Below the pieces are notes generated by a model that was given only the letters and a program-made list of their open reading frames with translations, had not been told where the DNA came from and did no database searches. This document shows positions 32,993 to 41,860 of a stretch of DNA of 64,000 bases, piece by piece (within the stretch, counting starts at the first letter, position 1; each line of letters opens with the position of its first letter). The translations under genes were made by a program, and so were the position numbers. Source of the stretch: Bacillus cytotoxicus (lineage in GTDB: Bacteria; Bacillota; Bacilli; Bacillales; Bacillaceae_G); contig NZ_JAMBOP010000017.1 in assembly GCF_023715645.1 (NCBI RefSeq), positions 27,633 to 91,632 of the forward strand, given 5' to 3'.

Positions 32993-33056
32993 GAGGCATC
33001 ATGATCTTATTTCAAGCCCATAGCTTGCGTTATTTAAACTTTTTCATTAAATACCT

Positions 33057-34562
33057 TTAAGAATTAACAACAGAACGCTTTTTTTCGCTTAGACCAAGCG
33101 TCTGTGCTGTTGAATCGTGAAGTTCTTGGAACAGCCCTGGGTTTTCCACTAGTGACACGCCATAAGAAGGAATCATTTCTTTTATTTTCGGTCCCCACTC
33201 TTTCATGTGTTGTGGGAAGCATTTTTGTAATACCTCAAGCATAACGTGAACAGCAGTAGAGGCACCCGGAGAAGCACCGAGCAATGCAGCTACCGAGCCA
33301 TCAGCGGCACTAACAACTTCCGTACCAAATTGAAGTGTTCCTTTACCACTTGCAGTATCTTTGATAACTTGTACACGTTGGCCCGCTATCACTATACCCC
33401 AATCCTCACTTTTGGCGTTTGGAATAAACTCACGTAATTCTTCCATGCGCTTTTCATTCGATAACATGACTTGCTGGATCAAATATTTTGTCAATCCCAT
33501 CTCTTTTACGCCTGCTGCCAACATAGTGAAGACGTTATTTGGTTTTACGGAACTTATCAAATCAAAATTTGAACCAGTTTTTAAGAACTTTGGTGAGAAG
33601 CCGGCAAACGGTCCAAACAATAATGCTTTTTTGTTGTCAATATATCTTGTATCAAGATGCGGAACAGACATTGGAGGAGCACCAACCTTAGCTTTACCGT
33701 ATACTTTTGCATGGTGCTGCGCTATAACTTCCGGATTGTTACATACCATAAATAGGCCGCTTACTGGGAACCCTCCAATATGTTTTGACTCAGGAATACC
33801 AGTTTTTTGTAGTAAAGGCAAACTTCCGCCCCCACCGCCGATAAAGACGAATTTTGCAGTATGATATTCGATTTTACCGCTATCGATATCATGTACCTTC
33901 ACTTCCCATGAACCATCGCTAGTACGTTTAATATCCTGAACACTATGCTTGTAATTTATCTCGACGTTTTTTCTCTGTAAGTGATCAAACAACATGCGTG
34001 TTAACGCACCAAAGTTAACATCCGTTCCAGAGTCGATTTTTGTTGCCGCTATCGGTTCATTCGATGTGCGGCCTTCCATGATAAGCGGAATCCATTCTTT
34101 CAGCTTTCCAAGGTCATCAGAAAACTCCATCCCTTGAAACAGGGAATTATTTGAAAGCGCTTCAAAACGTTTTTTCAAAAACGTTACATTTTTTTCCCCT
34201 TGTACTAAACTCATATGAGGTATTGGCATGATAAAGTCCTGCGGATTACGAATCAGCTTGCTGTTTACAAGATAAGACCAAAACTGTCTTGAAAGCTGAA
34301 ACTGTTCATTAATTTTTATAGCTTTGCTAACATCTACAGATCCGTCAGATTTTTCGGATGTATAGTTAAGCTCACACAGTGCAGAATGACCCGTACCCGC
34401 ATTATTCCATTCGTTAGAGCTTTCTTCCCCCGCATTTGCGAGTTTTTCAAACACTTTGATCTCCCATTCAGGTACTAACTCTTTCAGTAATGAGCCTAAA
34501 GTCGCACTCATAACTCCGGCACCAATTAAGATAACGTCTGTTTTCTTCTGCATTTTGCTCAT
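33057..34562 (-). CDS. mqo: Malate:quinone oxidoreductase
   Basis: 501 residues from the ATG at 34562 (GAGGAAGG upstream). The FAD-binding dinucleotide motif [12 protein letters not shown] is near the N-terminus. Family blocks [36 protein letters not shown] and the C-terminal [19 protein letters not shown] fit Mqo. Membrane-associated enzyme that oxidises malate to oxaloacetate and feeds electrons to quinone. Lies left of the Tn7-like array and may itself be cargo of an older insertion. Confidence 0.9.
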   Translation of the reverse strand: MSKMQKKTDVILIGAGVMSATLGSLLKELVPEWEIKVFEKLANAGEESSNEWNNAGTGHSALCELNYTSEKSDGSVDVSKAIKINEQFQLSRQFWSYLVNSKLIRNPQDFIMPIPHMSLVQGEKNVTFLKKRFEALSNNSLFQGMEFSDDLGKLKEWIPLIMEGRTSNEPIAATKIDSGTDVNFGALTRMLFDHLQRKNVEINYKHSVQDIKRTSDGSWEVKVHDIDSGKIEYHTAKFVFIGGGGGSLPLLQKTGIPESKHIGGFPVSGLFMVCNNPEVIAQHHAKVYGKAKVGAPPMSVPHLDTRYIDNKKALLFGPFAGFSPKFLKTGSNFDLISSVKPNNVFTMLAAGVKEMGLTKYLIQQVMLSNEKRMEELREFIPNAKSEDWGIVIAGQRVQVIKDTASGKGTLQFGTEVVSAADGSVAALLGASPGASTAVHVMLEVLQKCFPQHMKEWGPKIKEMIPSYGVSLVENPGLFQELHDSTAQTLGLSEKKRSVVNS

Positions 34563-34845
34563 GATAACCTTCCTCATCCCCTATATTTACAAAAAAGAGT
34601 ATGCGCTCCTGCTTAGATGTCACAAAAGCAATGCGCCACCTAGACCCCACCTAGGAACACACCTTTTCTGTTTCAATTATAACTGTTCATATTCTATTAT
34701 AATTATTTACAAGGTAAAATATCTAGTGTTATCTGATAATTATAAACTATTTAAAGCAGTTAAAAAAGTAAGAATTTCATTTAGAGGGCCCTAACCCCGC
34801 TTCTTGCAAGGGTTAACCGTTACTTGTGGTATAATTCTCAGCAAT

Positions 34846-34998
34846 TAATATTTTGGAATAAAGTCTGTTCATCCTCTACCTATGTTATATAAATACACCT
34901 TGAAACAAAGACATAAAAAACACCCTGTTGGATATATCGTATCCAACAGGGTGAAACGGTGCAACTTTTGTAGGTGTTAAAAAAGTTTGATCAAAACC
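34846..34998 (+). repeat. Candidate decayed Tn7-like left end
   Basis: Three words resembling the left-end transposase sites of the intact element: TTTGGAATAAAGTCTGTTCA (34853-34872), GAAACAAAGACATAAAAAAC (about 34902-34921) and TTAAAAAAGTTTGATCAAAA (34978-34997). The last shares AAAAAAGTTTGATCAAAA with 40479-40496. A hairpin (CACCCTGTTGGATA / TATCCAACAGGGTG, 34921-34953) lies between. No TGT terminus is recognisable at the expected spot. The rest of 34563-35100 holds no gene. Confidence 0.45.
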
Positions 34999-35100
34999 TT
35001 GTGGAAGTATTGTTTTTTCAGCAAAAAACAATAGCTGAATTTTGAAACAGTCTTCCTTATGAAGACTGTTTCATCCTTATGCATCCTGTGAGGATATCCA

Positions 35101-37116
35101 TTATAAAACCCTAAACTCTTTCATACTTTCTCCAAGAATATAGTGAGAAAACCACATCAAATTCTGCTTCATAATAGCCACATTAATTCCTGGCTGGTCA
35201 GAACTATATTTCATTCCTTTAAATATAATTAATTCTGTATCAACTTCCATATCCCTTAATCCTTGATATAGCTCATATGCATTTGGAGTTGGAATTCTTG
35301 CATCCTTTTCGCCATGTTGGATTAAGGTGGGAGTACAAGCTGATTTAATATATGTCATTGGTGATGTTTTCGTATATATATCTGGATCATTCCATGGATT
35401 ATTTCCTAGATGCATCCTAATAAAGTAAGGTATATCTGTATTTACATAATGGGTACTCCAATTCGTAATTCCGCCTCCAACTGAAATAGCTTTAAATCTA
35501 CTACTAAATGTAGAACAGAAAGCTGATATATATCCCCCGTTGCTCCATCCCATAACCCCTACTCTATCTTTATCTGCAATCCCTTTGTCAACTAGTTTAT
35601 CCACTCCAGATATAACATCATCGTAGTCAGAAATTCCTAGTTTTCTATAGTTTGCTTTTAAGAATTCATTACCATAACCAGAACTTCCCCTGTAGTTTGG
35701 TTCTAAAACTATAAAGCCTTTTTCGATAAACTGTTCAATAGGATATTTCTCATTAAAACAGTCTGAAAATATTGGAAAGGATGCAAAGGCCGGACCACCA
35801 TGGATTACCACTAATAAGGGATATTTTTTATTTGCGTCAAACTCTACTGGGGTTGATAAAACACCCTCTATTTCAAGACCATCACTACTTTGCCATGAGA
35901 TTATTTCCCTGTTACTTTTAAGCTTTCCTTTGAAAAAGCTATTTTCATTCGTTATTTTTTTATCGTCTAAATAGATTTCAAAGGTTTCATTTGTTATAGC
36001 TTTATTATAGGATATATGATTTCCATCCCTTGTTATAGAAGCATCCATTATAAAGCTATCTACTTTTTCGCTTAACATTTCCACAGTGCCATCCTCAGAT
36101 AGCAATCCAATAAGATAATTAGTTTTATTCTGCCATCTAATTAAAATTCCTTTAGCTGTCCACCGTAATGGAATAACCGTACTATCAAAATCTGTTAAAG
36201 GTTGAATTAACTCTCCATTATTAATATCATATATCTCTAATGTACTGTCTTGGATATGGGTCTTATAGTAATCCTTCTCCCTTATGCTTGCTGAGTAACA
36301 TATTTTGCTTCCTTCAGGAGAAAAGCAAACGCTCCCTCCCAACAATTTATCTATATTTAGCTTTTGTAGCTCTCCAGCTCTAATATCTAGTATGTATAGA
36401 TCTCCATTCATATAATCTCCCATATTGGAGCTTGGTGTAGCCATAAATACAGCCTTTTTCCCATCATTTGAAATATCAAATTCATGGATATGAAAATCCT
36501 TCCCATCAGTTAGTTGATAAACAACGCTATTTTCGTTTTCATCTTTATAATTATTGCAATTATCTGAATTCCCTAGAGGTTCGTATTTATTATTTTGTAT
36601 TACTTTTTCTATTTCAATGTAATATAAACAATGATTCTGGTATTCCTTACCTATATGGTGGAAATACCCATATAGTTCCTTACGTTTCTTTATCACCTCA
36701 GATTCTTTTGACTGTGCAACATAATAAAAACCCTTGCCAGTAGACTCCCATTTGAATTTACTGACCCCTTCTTTCTCATCAGTAATTTGAACCCCACCAT
36801 AACCATCTATTGACTTAACAAAGATCTGATTTTTCTTATTATCCCCATCCCCAACTGGGCTAAGGTATGCGATATTCCTAGAATCTGGAGACCATAATGG
36901 GTATGTACTATCTATATCCCCAGTTGTTAATGGGTAACTCTGTCCCTTATCTTTTTCATATATCCATACATGATTCCTATATGTATTGTCTTTCCAGTTA
37001 GCTATCTTCTTAACAAATGCTACGTTTTTGCCATCATCACTTATGTTTGTACCTGATAAGGTTGGTAATGAAATAATCTTTTCTATACTTAGATATGTTT
37101 TTTCATTCATTTTCAT
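35101..37116 (-). CDS. S9 family prolyl-oligopeptidase-like peptidase
   Basis: 671 residues. N-terminal beta-propeller with repeated WD-like blades (about 30-400), then an alpha/beta-hydrolase domain: VVIHGGPAFASFP, nucleophile GWSNGGYIS and the Asp region HGEKDARIPTPNAYEL. The catalytic His normally found in a GHG-type loop is Tyr here (FKGMKYSSDQPG), one base away from His. The start ATG has GAGAGGGG upstream. It sits directly against a broken tnsA, so it is probably cargo of an old Tn7-like element. Very AT-rich codon use. Confidence 0.82.
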   Translation of the reverse strand: MKMNEKTYLSIEKIISLPTLSGTNISDDGKNVAFVKKIANWKDNTYRNHVWIYEKDKGQSYPLTTGDIDSTYPLWSPDSRNIAYLSPVGDGDNKKNQIFVKSIDGYGGVQITDEKEGVSKFKWESTGKGFYYVAQSKESEVIKKRKELYGYFHHIGKEYQNHCLYYIEIEKVIQNNKYEPLGNSDNCNNYKDENENSVVYQLTDGKDFHIHEFDISNDGKKAVFMATPSSNMGDYMNGDLYILDIRAGELQKLNIDKLLGGSVCFSPEGSKICYSASIREKDYYKTHIQDSTLEIYDINNGELIQPLTDFDSTVIPLRWTAKGILIRWQNKTNYLIGLLSEDGTVEMLSEKVDSFIMDASITRDGNHISYNKAITNETFEIYLDDKKITNENSFFKGKLKSNREIISWQSSDGLEIEGVLSTPVEFDANKKYPLLVVIHGGPAFASFPIFSDCFNEKYPIEQFIEKGFIVLEPNYRGSSGYGNEFLKANYRKLGISDYDDVISGVDKLVDKGIADKDRVGVMGWSNGGYISAFCSTFSSRFKAISVGGGITNWSTHYVNTDIPYFIRMHLGNNPWNDPDIYTKTSPMTYIKSACTPTLIQHGEKDARIPTPNAYELYQGLRDMEVDTELIIFKGMKYSSDQPGINVAIMKQNLMWFSHYILGESMKEFRVL

Positions 37117-37130
37117 TAATCCCCTCTCGT

Positions 37131-37517
37131 AATTCCTAGTAATCTAATTTGTTCAATATTAACTGTTAATAAAAAGTCCGTTGTCATAACAATTGGATTG
37201 CCTATTTTTGGATCAGCTTGGTGTTTAATCCCGAGCTCTTCAGCAATGATAATCGTCTCTTCTTGTGGTAATAAAGGAAATTGTTCACGAATATCCGGAA
37301 AAACAACAGAAAATTCAGTCGATTAAAAGTAGTTCCGTTCCAAATCCGATAAAAACTCATGTTGTCTGCCGGTTTTTATACCTTTTAATCTTGTTGATCA
37401 CCCTAATGAGGAAACACCTTGAATTTTAAGCCAAGGCTGATAATCTTTCCCACTACCCGTTCCTCTACCCTCTTAAATCCACTTATCGATTTTAGATGTT
37501 CTTTTTCTTTTCGACAC
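37131..37517 (-). pseudogene. tnsA: Broken tnsA of an older Tn7-like element
   Basis: Homologous to the first part of intact tnsA at 54260-55099, with the same hairpin in front. The frame starts GTG-SKRKRTSKIDKWI, then has in-frame stops after KWI, after SSLG and after RNYF, and keeps IREQFPLLPQEETIIIAEEL and PIVMTTDFLLTV before the similarity ends near 37131. The C-terminal half is gone, replaced by DNA of the S9 peptidase gene. Confidence 0.88.
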
Positions 37518-37522
37518 AAAAA

Positions 37523-37577
37523 CACCCCTTTAGATAATCATATCCAAAGGGGTAAAGCTTCGCAACTTTGTTTTAAA
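37523..37577. repeat. Partial right end of the older Tn7-like element
   Basis: Hairpin CACCCCTTTAGATA / TATCCAAAGGGG (37523-37553) followed by one transposase-site repeat CTTCGCAACTTTGTTTTAAA (37558-37577), equivalent to the first of the four repeats at 55141-55220. It abuts ATCCAC and the left end of the next element; the outer repeats are lost. Confidence 0.8.
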
Positions 37578-37731
37578 TCCACTGTGTAATTACAATAAAA
37601 TTGATTAAATTTAAAACTGTAAACCGTTCACATTTGTGGACGGTATTAAAATAAAGTTATTTAATTTTCAAATTTACATAAGGCTTCATAGTTTTTTTAA
37701 AAACAATAAAGTCGTTCAAAACACAATTACC

Positions 37732-38625
37732 TTAAAAAACATTAGATCCCTTTATTATTTCTTCTGTACTTAGCAATGTAGCTTCTTGGATTGTAACATT
37801 ATTATTTTTCATAAAAGACTGCACAATGTGATACCCTACAGCATAACCTGCACCGGTAGATAAGCCTACTGGTTGATAACCTTCTTTTTTTGCAAAATCA
37901 TCTCCAAACATATAGCTACTTACTTCCGCAAATCCTTTCACATTAAGCCCTTCCTTTATTACGTAAATGGAGTATTCAAGATCTTCATTGTCAATTGAAG
38001 TAACCCATGGACCTAAAAGTTCCTTACCATACAATGCGGTGGCAAACGAATCAGCGAGTCCCTCAATGATTATATAATCAGCTACGGTTACATCTCCATG
38101 ATTCCATTCAAAATACGAGAATCGTAAATTATGATGAAATTCATGTGCAATGAGTGCCGGAAATCTTGGAACGTTGTAGCTATTCGGACGAATTATTGTT
38201 ATAACATAACCAGGTATACCACCAAAACCAGTATAACTGTTTTGGCTTTTTAGTTTTTTAGGGTCTGCAATATACATACCGAATTTCAGTTCTTCTGCAC
38301 TTACTCTTAAATCGTGCTTAGAAGAAAAATCTATACATTCTTTTAAAGTTTTTCCAGCAATTTTTAACGCATTCATCTTCTTCAAATCATTTAATGCTTT
38401 TTCTGCTAAATTTGTTTCATTTATATCTAAATACCCTAGCATTTGTGTTGCCATCATTACATCATAGCCTTTTGGATCCTGGGATTTCATTGGTACATTA
38501 ATTGCATTCCACATGCCTTCGAAAGGCTTCATCATTGTATACCTAAAAAATTTTTCTCTTTCTTCATGTGGCAGTGAAAGTAATGTATCATATTGATTTA
38601 TAGTATCTTCTATAAAAATTTTCAT
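37732..38625 (-). CDS. DUF2268 putative Zn-dependent protease
   Basis: 297 residues. Contains the metalloprotease motif HEFHH (ALIAHEFHHNLRFSY) near residue 165 and a downstream Glu region IIEGLADSFATALYG, the DUF2268/YjaZ layout. Cytoplasmic; substrate unknown. Its ATG overlaps the TGA of the MerR-like gene (ATGA), so the pair was translationally coupled before the IS insertion. It is cargo of the 37583-40339 element. Confidence 0.8.
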   Translation of the reverse strand: MKIFIEDTINQYDTLLSLPHEEREKFFRYTMMKPFEGMWNAINVPMKSQDPKGYDVMMATQMLGYLDINETNLAEKALNDLKKMNALKIAGKTLKECIDFSSKHDLRVSAEELKFGMYIADPKKLKSQNSYTGFGGIPGYVITIIRPNSYNVPRFPALIAHEFHHNLRFSYFEWNHGDVTVADYIIIEGLADSFATALYGKELLGPWVTSIDNEDLEYSIYVIKEGLNVKGFAEVSSYMFGDDFAKKEGYQPVGLSTGAGYAVGYHIVQSFMKNNNVTIQEATLLSTEEIIKGSNVF

Positions 38626-38861
38626 AAATATCTTCCTTTAATCATGTACTTATTATTAACTATGTGAGAAAGCCTAAGAGTATTTAATATACTATCTTCA
38701 TCCTCGCTATTCTCTAGATGACTTAAAGATATAAGTACGCATTCTAAATCAGTGTACATTTCATCAAGCAGAAGACTTGTATCCTTAATACTAAGTTCAT
38801 TTAAATTTAAACTGCCAATGAATTTTAAACTCTTTCCTACTATCTAAGTTGAATTTATCTT

Positions 38862-39350
38862 TTACAATCGAATACACAAGCGGTTAATGACTGTTTCAGG
38901 TGTACGATTCAACTCGCGAATAAAAGCTTGCACATTTTTCCGAATCTCTTTGGCAGAGGAATAAAAAACGTTATAAATCACATCTGATTTGAGCCACTTC
39001 CATAGTCCTTCAATTAGATTTAACTCGGGACTATAGGGAGGTAAAAATACCAGCTCTAAACGTTGTTGATTTTTGCTTAAAAAAGGTTGAATCAACTTCG
39101 CATGATGAATGCGGGCATTATCAAGAATCATGACGATTTTTCCAGTTGGATAACGTTCCAATACGTTTTGAAGAAAGCGGAGAAATGCTTCAGCATCATA
39201 ACGCTCTTCTTCTACACAAAACAAATCACCCGTTTCATAGTTCAACGTCCCAATCAATTTAACACCTTGATGCTTTCCATAAGTGGGAATGATTCGTTGT
39301 TTCCCTTTTAAAAACCATGTATGCTGCAGGGCTTGATAATCACGAATCAT
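38862..39350 (-). CDS. IS630-family transposase, catalytic part (ORF B)
   Basis: The frame encodes the DDE domain: first Asp in FQDESMIRDY (upstream of the first Met, reached from ORF A), second Asp in KIVMILDNARIHHA, and Glu in FLPPYSPELNLIEGLWKWLK. It is read by a shift from ORF A at a run of eight A (minus strand, about 39392-39399). Without the shift it lacks the first catalytic Asp. Confidence 0.85.
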   Translation of the reverse strand: MIRDYQALQHTWFLKGKQRIIPTYGKHQGVKLIGTLNYETGDLFCVEEERYDAEAFLRFLQNVLERYPTGKIVMILDNARIHHAKLIQPFLSKNQQRLELVFLPPYSPELNLIEGLWKWLKSDVIYNVFYSSAKEIRKNVQAFIRELNRTPETVINRLCIRL

Positions 39351-39384
39351 GGACTCATCTTGAAATAAAAGATGAGCAATTTCT

Positions 39385-39906
39385 TCATTTACAATTTTTT
39401 TTATAAGCTGGAAAGGTCTTTTCTATAAATTCTTTCTGTTTCTCACCATCAGCTTTTGCCAACGTATAAGTCGGTTTTGTATAACTAAGACCTAGATCCT
39501 CGTATAAAAGTCGGGACACACCACGGAGTGTATAAGTTTGACCCCATTCCCTTTTTATGAAAGAAGCAATGATTGCTAGCGTCCAATTATGTTTAGCTGG
39601 AAACCCAACATCAATTGGCAGTTTCGTTGCGATGACTTGAACCAACTCCTGTTCTTGTTCAGAAGTTAATTTGCGAGGTGCCCCTGGTGATTGACCCATA
39701 GTTAAACCATCCAATCCTTTCTCTTTGTAGGCATTCACATAATTATAAATCGTTTTCTCTGAACGACCGACCATGTTCACGATTTTTTTTCTAGAATAGC
39801 CTTGCAAATAGAAATAGATGGTTTGATAACGCTCGTACATTCGTTTATCTTTCGTAGCTTTCATTGCTGCAAATAGTGTCTCTCTTTCCGTTTGGTGTGC
39901 GCTCAT
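39385..39906 (-). CDS. IS630-family transposase, DNA-binding part (ORF A)
   Basis: 173 residues with a helix-turn-helix (GYSRKKIVNMVGRSEKTIYNYVNAYKEKGLDGL) and a second winged-helix region (WTLAIIASFIKREWGQTYTLRGVSRLLYEDLGLSYTKPTYTL). It ends PAYKKNCK at an A8 run; a +1 shift there continues into IVNEEIAHLLFQDES of ORF B. Either programmed slippage or an inactivating indel. Confidence 0.85.
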   Translation of the reverse strand: MSAHQTERETLFAAMKATKDKRMYERYQTIYFYLQGYSRKKIVNMVGRSEKTIYNYVNAYKEKGLDGLTMGQSPGAPRKLTSEQEQELVQVIATKLPIDVGFPAKHNWTLAIIASFIKREWGQTYTLRGVSRLLYEDLGLSYTKPTYTLAKADGEKQKEFIEKTFPAYKKNCK

Positions 39907-40230
39907 TTGTTTCCTCTCCGTTCGTTACTATGCGTTACGCTATATTTCGACAAAGAGGAGCCGTAATCCTTTAATTCAACTTATATATCTTTAAATTTAG
40001 GATCTTAATTAAGTCTAATAAATCCTTATTTGATAAATGAATTTGTCCTATATCATTTCTTTTTGGAGTAATTAAGTTTAATTCACTATAATATCTTATT
40101 GTCCTTTCGGTTAAACCTGTAGCTTTCTTTACATCCCCCGTGGTAATCAGATTAACCCACCTCCTAAGAACAACTTAATCTATGACGCTACGTTATAGTC
40201 AATCTAGTATTTAATAATGGTATACAAAAA

Positions 40231-40339
40231 GCACCTTCAAAATTGAAGGTGCCTACTTTATCAGTTTCCTAAAACAAAGAACTTTATTATAAATAAAACG
40301 ATTTTATTTGTAATTAAACAATTTTATTGTCACTTAACA
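40231..40339. repeat. Right end of the tns-less Tn7-like element
   Basis: Hairpin GCACCTTCAA / TTGAAGGTGC (40231-40252), then degenerate tandem sites AACAAAGAACTTTATTATAA (about 40273), AAACGATTTTATTTGTAATT (40296-40315) and AAACAATTTTATTGTCACTT (40316-40335), ending AACA at 40339. Same plan as the intact right end: hairpin plus 20-bp repeats. Confidence 0.75.
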
Positions 40340-40345
40340 ATCCAC

Positions 40346-40496
40346 TGTTGGTTTGGAATAAAGTTTGATTAAAAGTAGTCTATATACGCTGATTTTAAAA
40401 GATAGCAAAAGAACTTATTTTGAACAAAGATTGATCAAAATGAGTTCTTATTTTGTAATTACAGTTTTATTTTTTGTAAAAAAGTTTGATCAAAAT
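40346..40496. repeat. Left end of the Tn7-like transposon (three transposase sites)
   Basis: Three spaced TnsB-type sites: GGAATAAAGTTTGATTAAAA (40355-40374), GAACAAAGATTGATCAAAAT (40422-40441) and GTAAAAAAGTTTGATCAAAA (40476-40495). Three separated sites on the left and four packed sites on the right is the Tn7 arrangement. Confidence 0.82.
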
Positions 40497-40569
40497 CAGA
40501 TTACCTTCTATTAAAAATACATTTATTTTGAATTCTATCCCCTCACTTATCTTTTTTGATAGAAAAAGC

Positions 40570-40596
40570 CATTCCAACACTAAAAGTATTAGAATG
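40570..40596 (-). terminator. Hairpin after hsdS
   Basis: CATTCCAACACT / AGTATTAGAATG stem with two mismatches, 13 bp past the hsdS stop codon. Confidence 0.6.
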
Positions 40597-40609
40597 ACTT
40601 GGAAATTAT

Positions 40610-41857
40610 TTAAATAAACATTTGCTGCATATAGCCTTTTTTTTGCGCTTGCAAATCCTCTAATTTTTGTTGTTCACGTTGGATTTTCTTATCAAAAGTA
40701 GATAATAAGTCAATAATTTTTTGTTGTTCTTGAATAGAAGGAATAGTAATTTCCCCTTGTAATACAGTCGTATTATTTACTTTCATATCGTTTTTAGCAC
40801 CTTTATTTACTAACGGGCGCAGATAACTATTAGTATTATCATCCAATTGGAAATAGTAATCTAAAAATTCTCCTTTTAGATTTTCTTTACACGAATATAC
40901 TGCGTAAAGTGTCGAAACGATACCATCTACCCCTTTATTTACTTTGATAATTCCATATGGATTCTTTTTCAATGGACTTTTGGTATATACAATATCACCT
41001 GTGTGTACAACATGATAATTTGCTACAGATTCCCCAGCAAAAGAACGCCCTTGAAATTTAATCTGATTTATAATTCCATAGTCTCCAGACACCGACAAGA
41101 CATCTTCTTTTGAGAAAATCCCCTCAAAATTTCTTATTTTATGCTCAAATAAATAATGTAATAATTTATTTGTCTGCCATTCGGGATATTCTTCACCACG
41201 ATCATCTTTAAAACGAATCTCTTGCTTAAAAATCTTCTGCATATAGCCTTTTTTTTGTTCTTTCAGCAAGTTCATTTTTTCTTGTTGGCGATGGATTTTC
41301 ATATCTAAACACTTAAAAAAATTACCGATTTTCATTTGTTCATGAACTTGCGGAATAGTGACCTTTATTTGTTTAAGTTCACTAACGGGAATTAAATTTG
41401 TAATAGCTGAACCCGGATTAGACTCAAGTATCTTTCTCTGCATTACTGGTGAATTCATTAAATAATAAAAATAATCCACAAATACGTTTTCAGATACTCG
41501 GAATCTAACTAAAGCCTGATTTATTACACCTGGAAGAGCACCTTTAGGGATTTTATATAGCTTTCCGATTGTTCCTGAACAACTCATAATAATATCATTA
41601 GGTAGAACTTCAAAACTTTTCAATTCATTAAATTTATCCTCACCAATAAAATACCGAATATTTTCTGAATTACCATATATAGCATGACGCTGTTCATAAA
41701 CAGCATATCCCTGCTCAGCAAAAAACTCCTTTTTTAGTGCACCTCCAAACGGCCCTCTCTTTAATCCTTCTGTTTTCTCTTTCAATATATCCGCAAATTT
41801 CATCTGCTTGATACTAGTATCTCTATAATCTTTAAATCTTAACTTCGGTACATTCAC
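40610..41857 (-). CDS. hsdS: Type I restriction-modification specificity subunit
   Basis: 415 residues with two target-recognition domains (about 1-165 and 215-380), each followed by a conserved helix: NLLKEQKKGYMQKIFKQEIRF and LEDLQAQKKGYMQQMFI. Those helices have near-identical DNA (CTGCATATAGCC words at 40625 and 41239). HsdS fixes the two half-sites recognised by the HsdR2M2S complex. Follows hsdM after 3 bp. Confidence 0.9.
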   Translation of the reverse strand: MNVPKLRFKDYRDTSIKQMKFADILKEKTEGLKRGPFGGALKKEFFAEQGYAVYEQRHAIYGNSENIRYFIGEDKFNELKSFEVLPNDIIMSCSGTIGKLYKIPKGALPGVINQALVRFRVSENVFVDYFYYLMNSPVMQRKILESNPGSAITNLIPVSELKQIKVTIPQVHEQMKIGNFFKCLDMKIHRQQEKMNLLKEQKKGYMQKIFKQEIRFKDDRGEEYPEWQTNKLLHYLFEHKIRNFEGIFSKEDVLSVSGDYGIINQIKFQGRSFAGESVANYHVVHTGDIVYTKSPLKKNPYGIIKVNKGVDGIVSTLYAVYSCKENLKGEFLDYYFQLDDNTNSYLRPLVNKGAKNDMKVNNTTVLQGEITIPSIQEQQKIIDLLSTFDKKIQREQQKLEDLQAQKKGYMQQMFI

Positions 41858-41860
41858 CTT

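Larger units (their letters stand above)
38847..39981 (-). mobile_element. IS630-family insertion sequence
   Basis: 1,135 bp with terminal inverted repeats beginning AGTTGAATT and flanked by TA duplications (38845-38846 and 39982-39983), the target of IS630/Tc1-mariner elements. Two overlapping-type ORFs on the minus strand encode the helix-turn-helix and DDE parts of the transposase. Confidence 0.88.
38622..40150 (-). pseudogene. MerR-family regulator interrupted by an IS630-family element
   Basis: The N-terminal part (40150 to about 39984) encodes ITTGDVKKATGLTERTIRYY and SELNLITPKRN, a MerR winged helix. The ATG position is now CTG, 9 nt after AGGAGG. The IS is inserted at a TA after about 55 codons. 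The C-terminal part resumes at 38844 (KSLKFIGSLNLNELSIKD, then LLLDEMYTDLECVLISLS) and ends at 38622 in the DUF2268 start codon. Even without the IS the two parts are out of frame or meet a stop, so it is inactive. Confidence 0.8.
37583..40339. mobile_element. Tn7-like element without transposition genes (2.76 kb)
   Basis: Left end TGTGTAATTACAATAAAATT (37583 on) and right end, read inward on the minus strand, TGTTAAGTGACAATAAAATT (40339 down): both are TGT, eight bases, then AATAAAATTG. Flanked on both sides by ATCCAC (37577-37582 and 40340-40345). Right-end sites repeat with a ~20-bp period (40295-40335) after a hairpin at 40231-40252. Contents: DUF2268 protease, a MerR-like gene and an IS630-family insertion; no tns genes. 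It must have been mobilised in trans or lost its genes. Confidence 0.8.

Noticed and set aside
33361-33864. 167-residue plus-strand frame antisense to mqo
   Set aside because: Shadow frame; no start signals and no recognisable domain.
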